DNA from: Fidelibacterota bacterium | GTDB lineage: Bacteria > Fidelibacterota > Marinisomatia > Marinisomatales > SCKK01 | Assembly: GCA_004124475.1 (NCBI GenBank) | Contig: SCKK01000010.1 | Coordinates: forward strand, 1 to 64,000 | DNA length: 64,000 nucleotides | Direction: 5' to 3' | In this document: piece by piece, positions 8,613 through 17,907 of the stretch | Layout of the letters: each line of letters opens with the position of its first letter | How positions within the stretch are numbered: position 1 is the first letter of the stretch | Position numbers and translations under genes: made by a program | Notes under the pieces: model-generated | Told to the model about the DNA's origin: nothing | Databases searched by the model: none | Seen by the model: the letters and a program-made list of their open reading frames with translations, nothing else

Positions 8613-10700
8613 TTGGAAAAAGAAATATTAAATACCTCTGTCCAATTTGTTAAAGGGATAGGACCCAAGCGGGCTGAAGTCCTGAACAAGGAAGGAGTAA
8701 AGACAGTAAAAGACCTTCTTTACTATTTTCCTCGACGCTATCTCGATAGAACCACTATCACGGATATACGGGATATTAAAAAGGATCTGGTGACTACAAT
8801 CGTAGGGAAGATTGAAGCGAGAGGCGTCAGAAAATCAAGAAGAAAACAATATTATCAAGTGATTGTTGCTGACGGAACGGGGTTTTTAAACTGTACCTGG
8901 TTTAATGGTGTGGAATATATAAAAAATATTTTTACCGTGGGAGATGTCGTTGCGTTTCATGGGAAAGTGGAATTTTATAATGGGTACCAGATTATTCACC
9001 CGGAATATGATAAATTAGGTGAGGAAGAAAAAGATCCCCTCAATACCGGCGCTGTGATACCTCTGTACCCTTCTACACAATCTCTAAAAAATATAGGATT
9101 AGACAGCCGAGGGTTCAGACGAATATTGAAAAACGCACTTGAATTTCTTAATCATAAAATCCCTGATTTTTTTACTGATGAAATCAAAGAAAGCGAGAAA
9201 CTATTACCTCTTGAAGATGCGTTAAGACATATCCATTTTCCACCCGATACTGAGATCCTAGGAAAAGCATCTTCCCGGTTAAAGTTTGATGAACATTTTT
9301 TTCTTCAACTGTTAATGGCATTGAGGAAAATGAGTATCACTCAAATAAAGGGACGTGCTTATGATAAAACCGGACCTTATGTCAAGCTTTTGTACGATTC
9401 CCTCGAATTTGAATTGACTGGTGCACAGAAACGTGTGCTTCGGGAAATCCGGGAAGACTTAGCTTCACCCCACGTGATGAACAGATTGTTGCAGGGTGAT
9501 GTGGGAGCGGGGAAGACCATTGTGGCATTATTAGCTTCGGCAATTGCCATAGGTAATGGAGTTCAGGTCGCTATCATGGCACCCACTGAAATCCTCGCCT
9601 ACCAGCATTATGGCACATTCAAGTCTTGTTTTGATAAGATACATATTACAACTGCTATGCTTGTGGGAAAACAGAAGGCGAGCGAACGAAAAAAAATTCT
9701 TGCAGGCATTTCTGATGGTCTAATTAAGATGGTAATAGGAACACATGCATTGATACAGGAAGAAGTGCATTTTAAAGATTTGGGGTTTGTTATCATTGAT
9801 GAACAACAAAGGTTTGGTGTCGTTCAACGAGGCAATTTGTTGGAAAAGGGGTATAATCCGGATGTTCTCATCATGACGGCAACTCCGATCCCGCGCACTC
9901 TTGCTATCACCTATCATGGTGACATGGACCTATCCATTATTGATGAAATGCCGAAAGATCGAAAACCGGTTATTACCCGTGTCATCAATGAACAGACATT
10001 ACCCAAAGTTTTTAAATTCATCACCGATCAAGTAGAAAAAGGACAACAGTGTATTGTTGTTTATCCCCTGGTTGAGGAATCGGAGAAACTTGACCTGAAA
10101 GCTGCGGAAGAAGGGTATAAATTTTTGTCAGAGTCAATATTCCCCAACTATTCAGTGGCTTTGATTCATGGACGAATGAAAATGGATGAGAAGGATGTCA
10201 TCATGGACAAATTCTCTGCCAATGAGGTTCAGATTCTGGTTTCCACGACAGTCGTTGAAGTTGGCATTGATGTTCCGAATGCAACGGTTATGCTCATTGA
10301 GAATGCAGAACGGTTTGGGTTGACTCAACTACATCAACTGCGTGGTAGGATTGGACGCGGCACAGAAAAGGGGTACTGTATTCTTGTTCAGCGGAAAGTT
10401 ACCGATACCTCCCGACGCAGGTTAAATATCATTTCTCGCACTACGAACGGATTTGAAATCTCTGACGAAGACCTTAAATTACGAGGCCCTGGTGAGTTTT
10501 ATGGGACAAGGCAACACGGGTATTTGAAGTGGAAAATAGCAGATCTGGTAAACGATGGTCCAATCATTCACCAGGCGCGAAAAACTGCATTTGATATCGT
10601 CAGGTCGGATCCCCGACTTAGAAAACCGGAACATGAAGCTATTAGAAAACGTTTTCTGGAAGATTATCAACACATGTTGGAATTTGTAAATATTGGGTAA
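8613..10700 (+). CDS. recG: ATP-dependent DNA helicase RecG
   Basis: Remodels stalled replication forks and Holliday junctions. The start is taken as TTG at 8613 because the family N-terminus (SVQFVKGIGPKRAEVL, a helix-hairpin-helix-like wedge lead-in) follows directly and no ATG precedes it. Domain order: N-terminal wedge/OB fold (residues about 60-160), helicase domain 1 with Walker A GDVGAGKT (about 294-301), DEQQRFGV (motif II, about 395), TATPIPRTLA (motif III), then helicase domain 2 with STTVVEVGIDVPNAT and QLRGRIGRG. The TRG-like C-terminus is present. 695 residues is full length. It is followed closely by a DUF1844 gene. Confidence 0.96.
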   Translation: MEKEILNTSVQFVKGIGPKRAEVLNKEGVKTVKDLLYYFPRRYLDRTTITDIRDIKKDLVTTIVGKIEARGVRKSRRKQYYQVIVADGTGFLNCTWFNGVEYIKNIFTVGDVVAFHGKVEFYNGYQIIHPEYDKLGEEEKDPLNTGAVIPLYPSTQSLKNIGLDSRGFRRILKNALEFLNHKIPDFFTDEIKESEKLLPLEDALRHIHFPPDTEILGKASSRLKFDEHFFLQLLMALRKMSITQIKGRAYDKTGPYVKLLYDSLEFELTGAQKRVLREIREDLASPHVMNRLLQGDVGAGKTIVALLASAIAIGNGVQVAIMAPTEILAYQHYGTFKSCFDKIHITTAMLVGKQKASERKKILAGISDGLIKMVIGTHALIQEEVHFKDLGFVIIDEQQRFGVVQRGNLLEKGYNPDVLIMTATPIPRTLAITYHGDMDLSIIDEMPKDRKPVITRVINEQTLPKVFKFITDQVEKGQQCIVVYPLVEESEKLDLKAAEEGYKFLSESIFPNYSVALIHGRMKMDEKDVIMDKFSANEVQILVSTTVVEVGIDVPNATVMLIENAERFGLTQLHQLRGRIGRGTEKGYCILVQRKVTDTSRRRLNIISRTTNGFEISDEDLKLRGPGEFYGTRQHGYLKWKIADLVNDGPIIHQARKTAFDIVRSDPRLRKPEHEAIRKRFLEDYQHMLEFVNIG

Positions 10701-10712
10701 AAGGAGTTGAGT

Positions 10713-11123
10713 ATGTCAGGAGAAAAACTGGATCAAGATGAGCAAATGTTCATTCACTTAATTTCATCATTTTCAAGTACAGCATGGATAGGATTGGGGA
10801 AGATAAAGAACCCGGTTACTGACAAAATCGAAAGGGATCTTAAACAGGCATCTTATGCAATAGATATGCTTGATATGCTTTCTCGACGGATGGGTGACAA
10901 TTTATCAGACGCTGAAAAGAGATTTTTGAATTCCACAATCGGGGACTTGAAGATCAATTATGTTGATGAAGTAAAAAAATCTGAAGAAGCGAAAGACAAG
11001 GCGGATGCAGAGAAAGTAGATGAAGAGGAGAAAGATTCATTAGAGACTGGTGCTGTCTCAGATTTGGAAAATGATGATGAGAATGGAAAAAAAAAGACGG
11101 ATGAAAACACAGAAGATAAATAA
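10713..11123 (+). CDS. DUF1844 domain-containing protein
   Basis: Small soluble protein. Residues about 10-80 match DUF1844 (FIHLISSFSSTAWIGLGK, then a helix ending in IDMLDMLSRRMGDNLSDAEK). The C-terminal 50 residues are a charged Lys/Glu/Asp tail of low complexity. Function of the family is unknown. The frame opens at TTG 10707, but AAGGAG at 10701-10706 is spaced ideally from ATG 10713, which I take as the start. The 3' end overlaps the start of the DUF2723 gene, suggesting translational coupling. Confidence 0.8.
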   Translation: MSGEKLDQDEQMFIHLISSFSSTAWIGLGKIKNPVTDKIERDLKQASYAIDMLDMLSRRMGDNLSDAEKRFLNSTIGDLKINYVDEVKKSEEAKDKADAEKVDEEEKDSLETGAVSDLENDDENGKKKTDENTEDK

Positions 11124-13875
11124 TTTATTAGCGTTACTCCTATTTTTTGCCAGTTTTGGCGTTTACTTTGATACTATGGCGCCTACAGTCTCTTATTGGG
11201 ATTGTGGTGAGTTTATTGCCACTTCTTATATTTTGGGTGTACCTCATCCCCCGGGGAGTCCTTTATACCTTATCATTGGGCGCATTTTTTCTATGCTCCC
11301 TATCAGTAATGATGTTGCCTTCAGGGTAAACATAATTTCCCCCATAGTAAGCGCTCTCGCTGTGATGCTTCTTTATCTAATCATTGTAATGTTTGTGAAG
11401 CAGTTGAGAGGAGGCATAAAATCCCTCGATGACAGAATTGTCATATTTGGATCAGGGGTTGTCGGTTCGCTTATATTTGCCTTTACAGACAGCCATTGGT
11501 TTAATGCTGTGGAAGCAGAAGTGTATTCCATAAGCACGTTTCTTACCGCACTTGTAGTTTGGCTTATCCTTCGTTGGGCGGAGCGATCTGAGAAAAGTGG
11601 AAATGAAAGATATTTCCTAATAATTGCTTATGTATTGGGGCTTTCTTCGGGGATACATCTATTAAACTTATTAGCCCTGCCATTTATGGGGCTCATCATC
11701 TACTTTAAAAAATGGAAATTCTCCTGGGCTTCTTTTCTGGGATTAATGGGTGTTGTTGCTGTTACCTTTTTAATTATCTATAAAGGGATTATCAAAGGTC
11801 TGCCACAAATGGCTTTGAAGATTGGCATTGTTGGTATTGCAGGTTTAGTGATTCTCATCTTTGGTATAACCATATACGTTATTGTACATCGCCGACAACT
11901 TTTGTCAGTCATTTTTTCTTCTCTTGTTCTTATTATTATTGGCTATTCCACTTATAGCATCCTGTTCATTCGATCAAACCAAAACCCTTCCATTGATGAG
12001 AATGATCCGGAGACGATTGAACGAGCAATCTCGTACCTGGAGCGTGAACAATATGGAAATGTGGGTGTATTTCCAAGGCGGTATGGAAAAATCCCGCCTA
12101 TACATGAGGTAGTTGGAGCACCAATATCAAGAACACAGGAATACTCGAGCCGGCAAAATTTTCGATATATGAAATATGAATTTGGTAAACAGATGGAATT
12201 TTTGTGGGATTACCAAATTATGAAAATGTATATACGATATTTTCTCTGGCAGTTTGCAGGACGAGGCCCGGCAAATGAAACAGGTGTTTCAAATTTTGGA
12301 GCGAACCCAAATCGATCAGAGGACGGTGTGAATTGGTTTCAGTTTGGCCTTCCGTTCCCACTTTTTCTAGGACTATTTGGGATGTACTTCCAGTTTCGGA
12401 AAGACTATCATCAAGCTTTCTCAGTCATGACCTTATTTTTTATTACAGGCTTAGCAATTATTTTTTATCTCAACCAGGATAATCCACAACCGAGGGAACG
12501 GGATTATTCTTATGTAGGCAGTTTCCTTGCCTTTTCCATTTGGATCGGAATTGGGGTTGCAGCACTACTCGATAAGTTATTCCAACTGTTATCATCCAGG
12601 AATTATCGGTTTAAAACTTCTTATCTGGCAATCGTCGGTTTGCTTGTACTGATTCCTGGAATTATGGTGAGCTCAAACTACTACCAACATGACCGAAGCG
12701 GGAATTATGTGGCTTGGGATTATTCGTATAATATTTTACAAACGTGCGAACCGAACGGGATTATTTTTACCAATGGTGACAACGATACATTTCCCCTTTG
12801 GTATTTACAGGAAGTGGAAGGAATCAGAAAGGATGTGACGGTTGCGAATCTAAGTCTGCTAAATACTGAATGGTATATCAGACAATTGAGGGATTCCAGA
12901 CCTAAGGGTTCCAGGTACATTAATCTAACAGATGAGCAGATTCGCGGTGAGGTCCCCATTGGCAGGAATCCTACAATCGGCGAATCTCTCTATCTACGGC
13001 CAAGTAGATGGCGCAAATACACGTTCTCAATTCCAGTGGTAGGAGATGAAAAAAATAAAGAAGGTAAAATTTCCTGGAATGTAAAACCGACATTCGGTAA
13101 CAACGCGATTCGTGTGCAAGACCTGATGATTATGCACATTATAAATGAAAATAAATGGCGGATTCCAATTTATTTTGCTGTGACTGTTTCGAATAAAAAC
13201 AAGATTGGGCTTGGGAAATATCTGCAAATGGAAGGACTTGCTTTTCGCCTGATTTCTCACAAAGCGCCCTTGATAGAGTATGATAAATTAAGTGAAAATA
13301 TGTCAACCATAGTGACTGATACAACCTGGAGCACCGGTTACCAGCCAGGATACATGTACCGCAATCTGAATAACCCCGATGTTTATCTAAACCCCAATGT
13401 AAAAAAACTGCTGCAAAACTACCGGTCGGCATTACTCCAGTTAGCGGATAGAGATGTTCGGGAATTTGAGAAAATTACAAAACTTCCTTCACCGAATGAT
13501 GATGAGATAGAACGGCAGAGGCAGAAAGCTTTGAAACATCTTGAATTAGCAACGACTGTAATTTCCGAAGAAACCATTCCTTTTACAAATGTAGGACTAC
13601 AATTTCATATAGGCAGGCTCTATAAAAATTTAGGGGAGTTCGATCGTGCCATCCCCATTTTTGAATCGTTGTATCAGTTAAATCCAAGTGAGGGTATCAT
13701 AATCAGGGAACTTGCAGATAGTTATTCCTCACTTGAGGAATGGGATAAAGCGATATGGGTTGTCAGTTCCTGGTTAGACTACAACCGTCAAAGGCGTTCC
13801 CCTGCAGATTCGATTCAGTTTAAATCTCTATTAGAACTGTACAAACAAAAAAGGAGCCAGTCTGCAGAATCTTAA
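11101..13875 (+). CDS. DUF2723 polytopic membrane protein with C-terminal TPR region
   Basis: Large integral membrane protein. The N-terminus carries the DUF2723 hallmark (TMAPTVSYWDCGEF, then GVPHPPGSPLYLIIGR), with about ten hydrophobic segments up to residue about 530. DUF2723 proteins resemble GT-C/O-mannosyltransferase folds and the conserved Asp in YWDCGEF is the likely catalytic or metal site (family inference). A soluble part follows, with NGDNDTFPLWYLQEVEG, and the C-terminal 120 residues form TPR-like helices. The open frame begins at GTG 11050. ATG 11083 and ATG 11101 are both possible; 11101 is chosen because the MKTQKINN lead directly precedes TM1. It overlaps the DUF1844 gene. 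The next gene is a glycosyltransferase, so both may act in surface glycosylation. Confidence 0.8.
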   Translation: MKTQKINNLLALLLFFASFGVYFDTMAPTVSYWDCGEFIATSYILGVPHPPGSPLYLIIGRIFSMLPISNDVAFRVNIISPIVSALAVMLLYLIIVMFVKQLRGGIKSLDDRIVIFGSGVVGSLIFAFTDSHWFNAVEAEVYSISTFLTALVVWLILRWAERSEKSGNERYFLIIAYVLGLSSGIHLLNLLALPFMGLIIYFKKWKFSWASFLGLMGVVAVTFLIIYKGIIKGLPQMALKIGIVGIAGLVILIFGITIYVIVHRRQLLSVIFSSLVLIIIGYSTYSILFIRSNQNPSIDENDPETIERAISYLEREQYGNVGVFPRRYGKIPPIHEVVGAPISRTQEYSSRQNFRYMKYEFGKQMEFLWDYQIMKMYIRYFLWQFAGRGPANETGVSNFGANPNRSEDGVNWFQFGLPFPLFLGLFGMYFQFRKDYHQAFSVMTLFFITGLAIIFYLNQDNPQPRERDYSYVGSFLAFSIWIGIGVAALLDKLFQLLSSRNYRFKTSYLAIVGLLVLIPGIMVSSNYYQHDRSGNYVAWDYSYNILQTCEPNGIIFTNGDNDTFPLWYLQEVEGIRKDVTVANLSLLNTEWYIRQLRDSRPKGSRYINLTDEQIRGEVPIGRNPTIGESLYLRPSRWRKYTFSIPVVGDEKNKEGKISWNVKPTFGNNAIRVQDLMIMHIINENKWRIPIYFAVTVSNKNKIGLGKYLQMEGLAFRLISHKAPLIEYDKLSENMSTIVTDTTWSTGYQPGYMYRNLNNPDVYLNPNVKKLLQNYRSALLQLADRDVREFEKITKLPSPNDDEIERQRQKALKHLELATTVISEETIPFTNVGLQFHIGRLYKNLGEFDRAIPIFESLYQLNPSEGIIIRELADSYSSLEEWDKAIWVVSSWLDYNRQRRSPADSIQFKSLLELYKQKRSQSAES

Positions 13876-14926
13876 ATCCGGAGATTATCCTCCGGTCTCC
13901 ATTATTATTCCCCATTGGAATGGAATAGACATTTTATCCGAGTGTATTGACTCACTGGCGAATTGTACCTATCCGAATCTTGAGATTATCATTGTGGATA
14001 ATGCCTCCACCGATGGCAGTCCTGATTGGGTAGAGACACATCATTCCAAATTAAAACTAATCCGGTGTGATAAAAACTACGGTTATGCCGGTGGATGTAA
14101 TCGAGGTGCAATAGAAGCGAAAGGAAAGTATCTGCTTTTTCTCAATAATGATACGTCTCATGAGTCAGATTGGATCGAACCTTTGGTTGCAACTATGGAA
14201 GAAGATCCTTCGATTGCCGCTGTGCAACCCAAAATTCTTAATTATTATGAAAAAGATATGTTCGACTATGCGGGTGGTTCAGGAGGAGCCATGGATGTGT
14301 TATGTTTCCCATTTGCACGGGGACGCCTTTTCCTCACAAGGGAAAAAGACAGAGGACAATACGACAATTCTGTTCAAATCTTTTGGGCATCAGGAACAGC
14401 ATTTTTGATGAGAAAATCAATATTCGAACAATCGGGTGGATTTGATGAGGTATTTTTTGCGCACCAGGAAGAGATTGATCTACAGTGGAGATTACAACTG
14501 ATGGGATATAAAATATATGTAAATCCGCAGTCGACTATTTACCACAAAAATGCTCTGACTCTTCCCATGCATTCTCCCATGAAAAAGTATTTAAACCACA
14601 GGAACAGTCTGATGATGCTGTTAACAAATTATTCCCTCCCTGTTTCAATTTATCTGTTCCCAATCCGGATCGCACTTGAATTTGTAGCTGTATTTTATGC
14701 CATTGCATTATTTGACTTTCCCCATGTCACAGCAATTTTCCGATCCCTGTTCTGGATACTATTTCATCCCCATATTATTATCAGGCGTCGTCGTAAGGTA
14801 AAGAAACTGAGAAAAATTAAAGATCGAAACTTATTGAAAATTTTTTATAAGGGAAGCGTAATATTAGACTATTATTTGCTTAGAAAGAAATGCTATTCCG
14901 ATTTGATTCCCAAACCTGCCTTATAA
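13862..14926 (+). CDS. Family 2 glycosyltransferase with probable CTG start
   Basis: Transfers sugar from a nucleotide donor, probably to a cell-surface glycan or lipid. The GT-A core is clear: VSIIIPHWNG (first strand), IIIVDNASTDGS, YGYAGGCNRG, then FLNNDT (DxD-like metal region) and a late QEEIDLQWRL (ED-type acceptor/catalytic motif). The first good start codon by rule is GTG 13994, but that would delete the first strand and helix. The open frame begins after TAG 13832-13834 and contains no ATG/GTG/TTG before that point; CTG 13862 sits 5 bases after AAGGAG (13851-13856). I therefore infer a CTG start overlapping the DUF2723 stop. A hydrophobic segment near residues 250-270 suggests membrane association. 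The 3' end overlaps the convergent gene by 34 bp. Confidence 0.85.
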   Translation: MQNLKSGDYPPVSIIIPHWNGIDILSECIDSLANCTYPNLEIIIVDNASTDGSPDWVETHHSKLKLIRCDKNYGYAGGCNRGAIEAKGKYLLFLNNDTSHESDWIEPLVATMEEDPSIAAVQPKILNYYEKDMFDYAGGSGGAMDVLCFPFARGRLFLTREKDRGQYDNSVQIFWASGTAFLMRKSIFEQSGGFDEVFFAHQEEIDLQWRLQLMGYKIYVNPQSTIYHKNALTLPMHSPMKKYLNHRNSLMMLLTNYSLPVSIYLFPIRIALEFVAVFYAIALFDFPHVTAIFRSLFWILFHPHIIIRRRRKVKKLRKIKDRNLLKIFYKGSVILDYYLLRKKCYSDLIPKPAL

Positions 14927-15741
14927 ATATCCTCATTATCTGGATCAATCCGTATCAATTCAGTTAGTATTTTCTTACGCTGTTGAAACCGTTTAGGAAG
15001 ATTTGCCAATTCCTGAGCATGCGCATCTAAAAATATGGAGGTGTACCTTTCCCTGGGAAATTTGGTTGAAACCCAATTAAAATTTTCGATCATTTTAAGA
15101 AAAGACTCAGTTGAGCCGATGATGTTACCCTCCTGTAAAAGGGCAAAGCCTTCGTAGAAATAGACTTTTGCAAGGCGCAGACCTCGGTTATTTGTAAGTT
15201 GGTCTACGAGATCAACCCTGTCGCCCCATCCTCTTGGATATTGGGATGATTTCCCACGAAATGTAAGTTCCCGTGCCATCTCATAAAACCGGGTTCCTGC
15301 AAATTGTTCATAAGTGTCCGCCTCTCCAGCCAAGATAATATATCCGTAATACTGGAGGGTGCTTGCCAATGCCTCAAACAAAACAGGGGAATAGATTACC
15401 CCTTGTCCGGAAGAATAAGGGAAATGGACTATTTTTGCGAAGTACCTTTGGTCAAGCCCACTCGAAAAGAGGCATTGAGCGGAATAGATATTGATTCCTC
15501 CCTTGTCTGAAACGGTATCAAAGATTAAATGGATGGATAGTGGAATTTGCAGGTCGCCATATTCCTGATCCCAGGGAGTCGTTTCAAAAAACATTTTAAT
15601 CTGGTTTTTCAAACCACCTGTAATTCGGCGGTGATTTTCCTTTAGCCGAGTATCATCGATGGTGACCTGGACATCAACAAATTGAGCGAATAGGATTGAA
15701 CTCCCGATTATGTACCAGAATAGAATTCGAAGTAAGATCAT
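14893..15741 (-). CDS. DUF4835-like exported protein
   Basis: The frame opens at 15798, but ATG 15741 starts a signal peptide (MILLRILFWYIIGSSILFAQ), so 15741 is preferred. The mature protein shows the DUF4835 pattern: an early FVDVQVTIDDTRL strand, KNQIKMFFETTPWDQEYG, IHLIFDTVSDKGG, SPVLFEALASTLQYYGYIIL, and a late alpha-helical region. DUF4835 proteins occur mainly in Bacteroidetes and relatives and are of unknown function. It converges on the GT2 gene (34-bp overlap) and diverges from the tRNA nucleotidyltransferase gene. Confidence 0.7.
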   Translation of the reverse strand: MILLRILFWYIIGSSILFAQFVDVQVTIDDTRLKENHRRITGGLKNQIKMFFETTPWDQEYGDLQIPLSIHLIFDTVSDKGGINIYSAQCLFSSGLDQRYFAKIVHFPYSSGQGVIYSPVLFEALASTLQYYGYIILAGEADTYEQFAGTRFYEMARELTFRGKSSQYPRGWGDRVDLVDQLTNNRGLRLAKVYFYEGFALLQEGNIIGSTESFLKMIENFNWVSTKFPRERYTSIFLDAHAQELANLPKRFQQRKKILTELIRIDPDNEDIYKAGLGIKSE

Positions 15742-15850
15742 ACCAAGCGGAAAGTAGAAACATTCCACACCAGCTTCAAGGAGAATTGTGATGATCACCC
15801 ATTAAAAAATTCAACAGGAATCTATCATCACTCTTTGTAAATTTTTCATC

Positions 15851-17287
15851 ATGGCAAATATACAATCTCTCATATCTACAGACAGAAAATTTCACCCAAT
15901 TTGCGAAGTGGCAGGTATCCTTGGTGACAAATTGGGAATAGAGGTTTATGTTGTTGGGGGATATGTACGGGATCTGATCATCGGAAGGAAGTTGCATGAT
16001 CTTGACATCATGGTGGTTGGTGATGGTATTGAATTTGCCCGGCAATTGGCAAAAGTATTGTCTGCAGGATCCTTTGGAAGGATAAAAAATGTTATTCCAT
16101 TTGAGCGATTTGGTACGGCTGCAATTCCCTATCAAGATGGACAGATCGAAGTCGCATCTGCCCGGAAGGAAGTATACCAATTCGATTCTCGAAAACCTGC
16201 CGTTTCAAAAACCGATCTTGAAGGGGATCTTTCCCGGCGTGATTTTAATATTAATGCAATGGCGGTAAGTATAAACCGGAAAAACTTTGGTGATCTGTTT
16301 GATCCCTATGGTGGTATTCGGGATCTTAAAGCGAAAATCATTCGAACTCCCCTTGATCCTGATTCAACTTTTTCCGACGATCCGCTCAGAATGATGAGAG
16401 CCGTAAGATTTGCGGCACAACTCCAATTTAATTTAGATCAAGTAGTGATCGAGAGTATTGAAAGAAATGTGAGGAGAATCGAAATTGTATCTTCCGAGCG
16501 TATTACTGCTGAGTTTTATAAAATTTTAGGTACTGATCAGCCTTCGATTGGATTAGAACTGTTGCAGCATGCAGGTCTCATGAAGATCATCTTTCCTGAG
16601 ATTTCGGAAATGTTTGGGCTCGAGCAACCACTTGAGTGGCACCATAAAGATATATTCTATCATACGTTGCAGGTTGTGGATAATATCGCTGAGGTTTCCG
16701 ATAATCTCGATTTGCGTTTTGCAGGGTTGGTTCACGACATTGGGAAACCAAGAACCCGGAGGTTGGAATCAAAAAAAGGATGGACATTTCACGGACACGA
16801 CTTTTTGGGTGCAAAGATGCTGGAAACGATAGCCCAGCGTATGCATCTATCGAATAAGACCAAAGATTACTTACAAAAGTTAGTTAACCTCCATCTACGT
16901 CCCATTGCTCTTGCGAAAGAGGGTGTGACTGATGCCGCTATTCGTCGATTAATGGTAGACGGAGGGGACGAAACAGATGATCTCATGATTCTATGTCGTG
17001 CAGACATCACTTCAAAAAATCCAAATTTAGTGAGAAAATACCTGGGAAACTTTGAACGGGTAGATCTTATGATGCACGATGTTCAGGAAAGGGACGCCAT
17101 GCGAGCCTTTCAATCCCCTGTGCGGGGAGATGTAATTATGAAAGAGTGTGGATTAAAACCTGGTCCCGTGATTGGGAGAATTAAAAAGAGAATTGAAAAT
17201 GCCATCTTAGAAGGAGAAATTGAAAACAGTTATGAAGCGGCATTTGACTATTTAAATAAGATAAAGGATGAATACGTAAGTAAGTAG
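15851..17287 (+). CDS. tRNA nucleotidyltransferase / poly(A) polymerase family protein with HD domain
   Basis: Class II nucleotidyltransferase, predicted to add or repair the 3' CCA of tRNA (or an A-adding relative). The head shows VVGGYVRDLIIGR and the catalytic HDLDIMV (D-x-D), followed by RRDFNINAMA and the FSDDPLRMMRAVRFAAQ motif that binds template nucleotides. A middle HD-type phosphohydrolase domain follows (HHKDIFYHTLQ, then LVHDIGKPR, and GHDFLGAKM). 478 residues fits CCA enzymes with an HD domain. Which of cca or a poly(A)/A-adding role applies cannot be settled by sequence reading, so no symbol is given. The start is ATG 15851, shortly after an AT-rich divergent spacer. Confidence 0.9.
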   Translation: MANIQSLISTDRKFHPICEVAGILGDKLGIEVYVVGGYVRDLIIGRKLHDLDIMVVGDGIEFARQLAKVLSAGSFGRIKNVIPFERFGTAAIPYQDGQIEVASARKEVYQFDSRKPAVSKTDLEGDLSRRDFNINAMAVSINRKNFGDLFDPYGGIRDLKAKIIRTPLDPDSTFSDDPLRMMRAVRFAAQLQFNLDQVVIESIERNVRRIEIVSSERITAEFYKILGTDQPSIGLELLQHAGLMKIIFPEISEMFGLEQPLEWHHKDIFYHTLQVVDNIAEVSDNLDLRFAGLVHDIGKPRTRRLESKKGWTFHGHDFLGAKMLETIAQRMHLSNKTKDYLQKLVNLHLRPIALAKEGVTDAAIRRLMVDGGDETDDLMILCRADITSKNPNLVRKYLGNFERVDLMMHDVQERDAMRAFQSPVRGDVIMKECGLKPGPVIGRIKKRIENAILEGEIENSYEAAFDYLNKIKDEYVSK

Positions 17288-17311
17288 AAATTGTATAACT
17301 ATTCAGGTTAA

Positions 17312-17674
17312 GTCCCGAAGTTTCGGGACACTATTTTTTGTCGATAAAATTAGTTATTGGTTAATTGGTTACTCAAGTTTCGCACCTAGTAAGTGTTTTA
17401 TATTTCAGAAGATGTTCATAAATAATGCCAATAAGTATCGTAATAAAAAAGACGAATTTCTTATTACCGTTATTATTTGTACTTTTCTTATCGTAAGAAA
17501 AGTACCAAAAGAAACTGTCGCTGGAGTCCCGACATATCGGGATTATCCGTCTTCACCGTTAGTTCGGGAATGAATTAAACTCATCCCTATCCCACCATTG
17601 CGGGATCGGTCGTCAAACAGTAATTCATTCTAATCCTCACCCATGGCTTGACGTTTCCGAAGCATGCTTCGGAA
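17312..17674. repeat. Cluster of palindromes in the 620-bp gap after the nucleotidyltransferase gene
   Basis: The gap 17288-17907 contains several separate palindromes: gtcccgaagtttcgggac (17312-17329), a hairpin with perfect 12-bp arms gtacttttctta/taagaaaagtac and a 3-base loop (17479-17505), tcccgacatatcggga (17527-17542), and ttccgaagcatgcttcggaa (17655-17674, perfect). No gene with protein-family similarity is seen. This is the densest palindrome stretch in the window. Confidence 0.75.
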
Positions 17675-17788
17675 TTGACAAAATTTTTCTAAGGCGACAT
17701 GATTATTATTTGATCCATCCAAAATTAGAAAGATGTTTAGTCATTATCATAGGTGCGAAATAGGAGTAAAAAAATAGTTAACTCTGTG

Positions 17789-17866
17789 GAATTGCTTGCC
17801 CTGCATGTCCCGTAGTGAGGAACGAACGTATCGGGGTGTAATCCACGAAGTGGTGCAAAGCAATTA
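17789..17866. repeat. Composite nested-hairpin repeat
   Basis: Outer near-complementary arms aattgcttgc (17790-17799) and gcaaagcaatt (17855-17865) enclose ccac-gaa-gtgg (17843-17853) and a cccg/cggg pair. It abuts the 3' end of the DUF362 gene. It may be a dispersed repeat or transcript-end structure. A short ORF across it (17796-18062) is not credible as a gene. Confidence 0.5.
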
Positions 17867-17907
17867 TACAGTGCGGGCAGTATTCAACAGGGTAAATTCC
17901 CTCTGCC

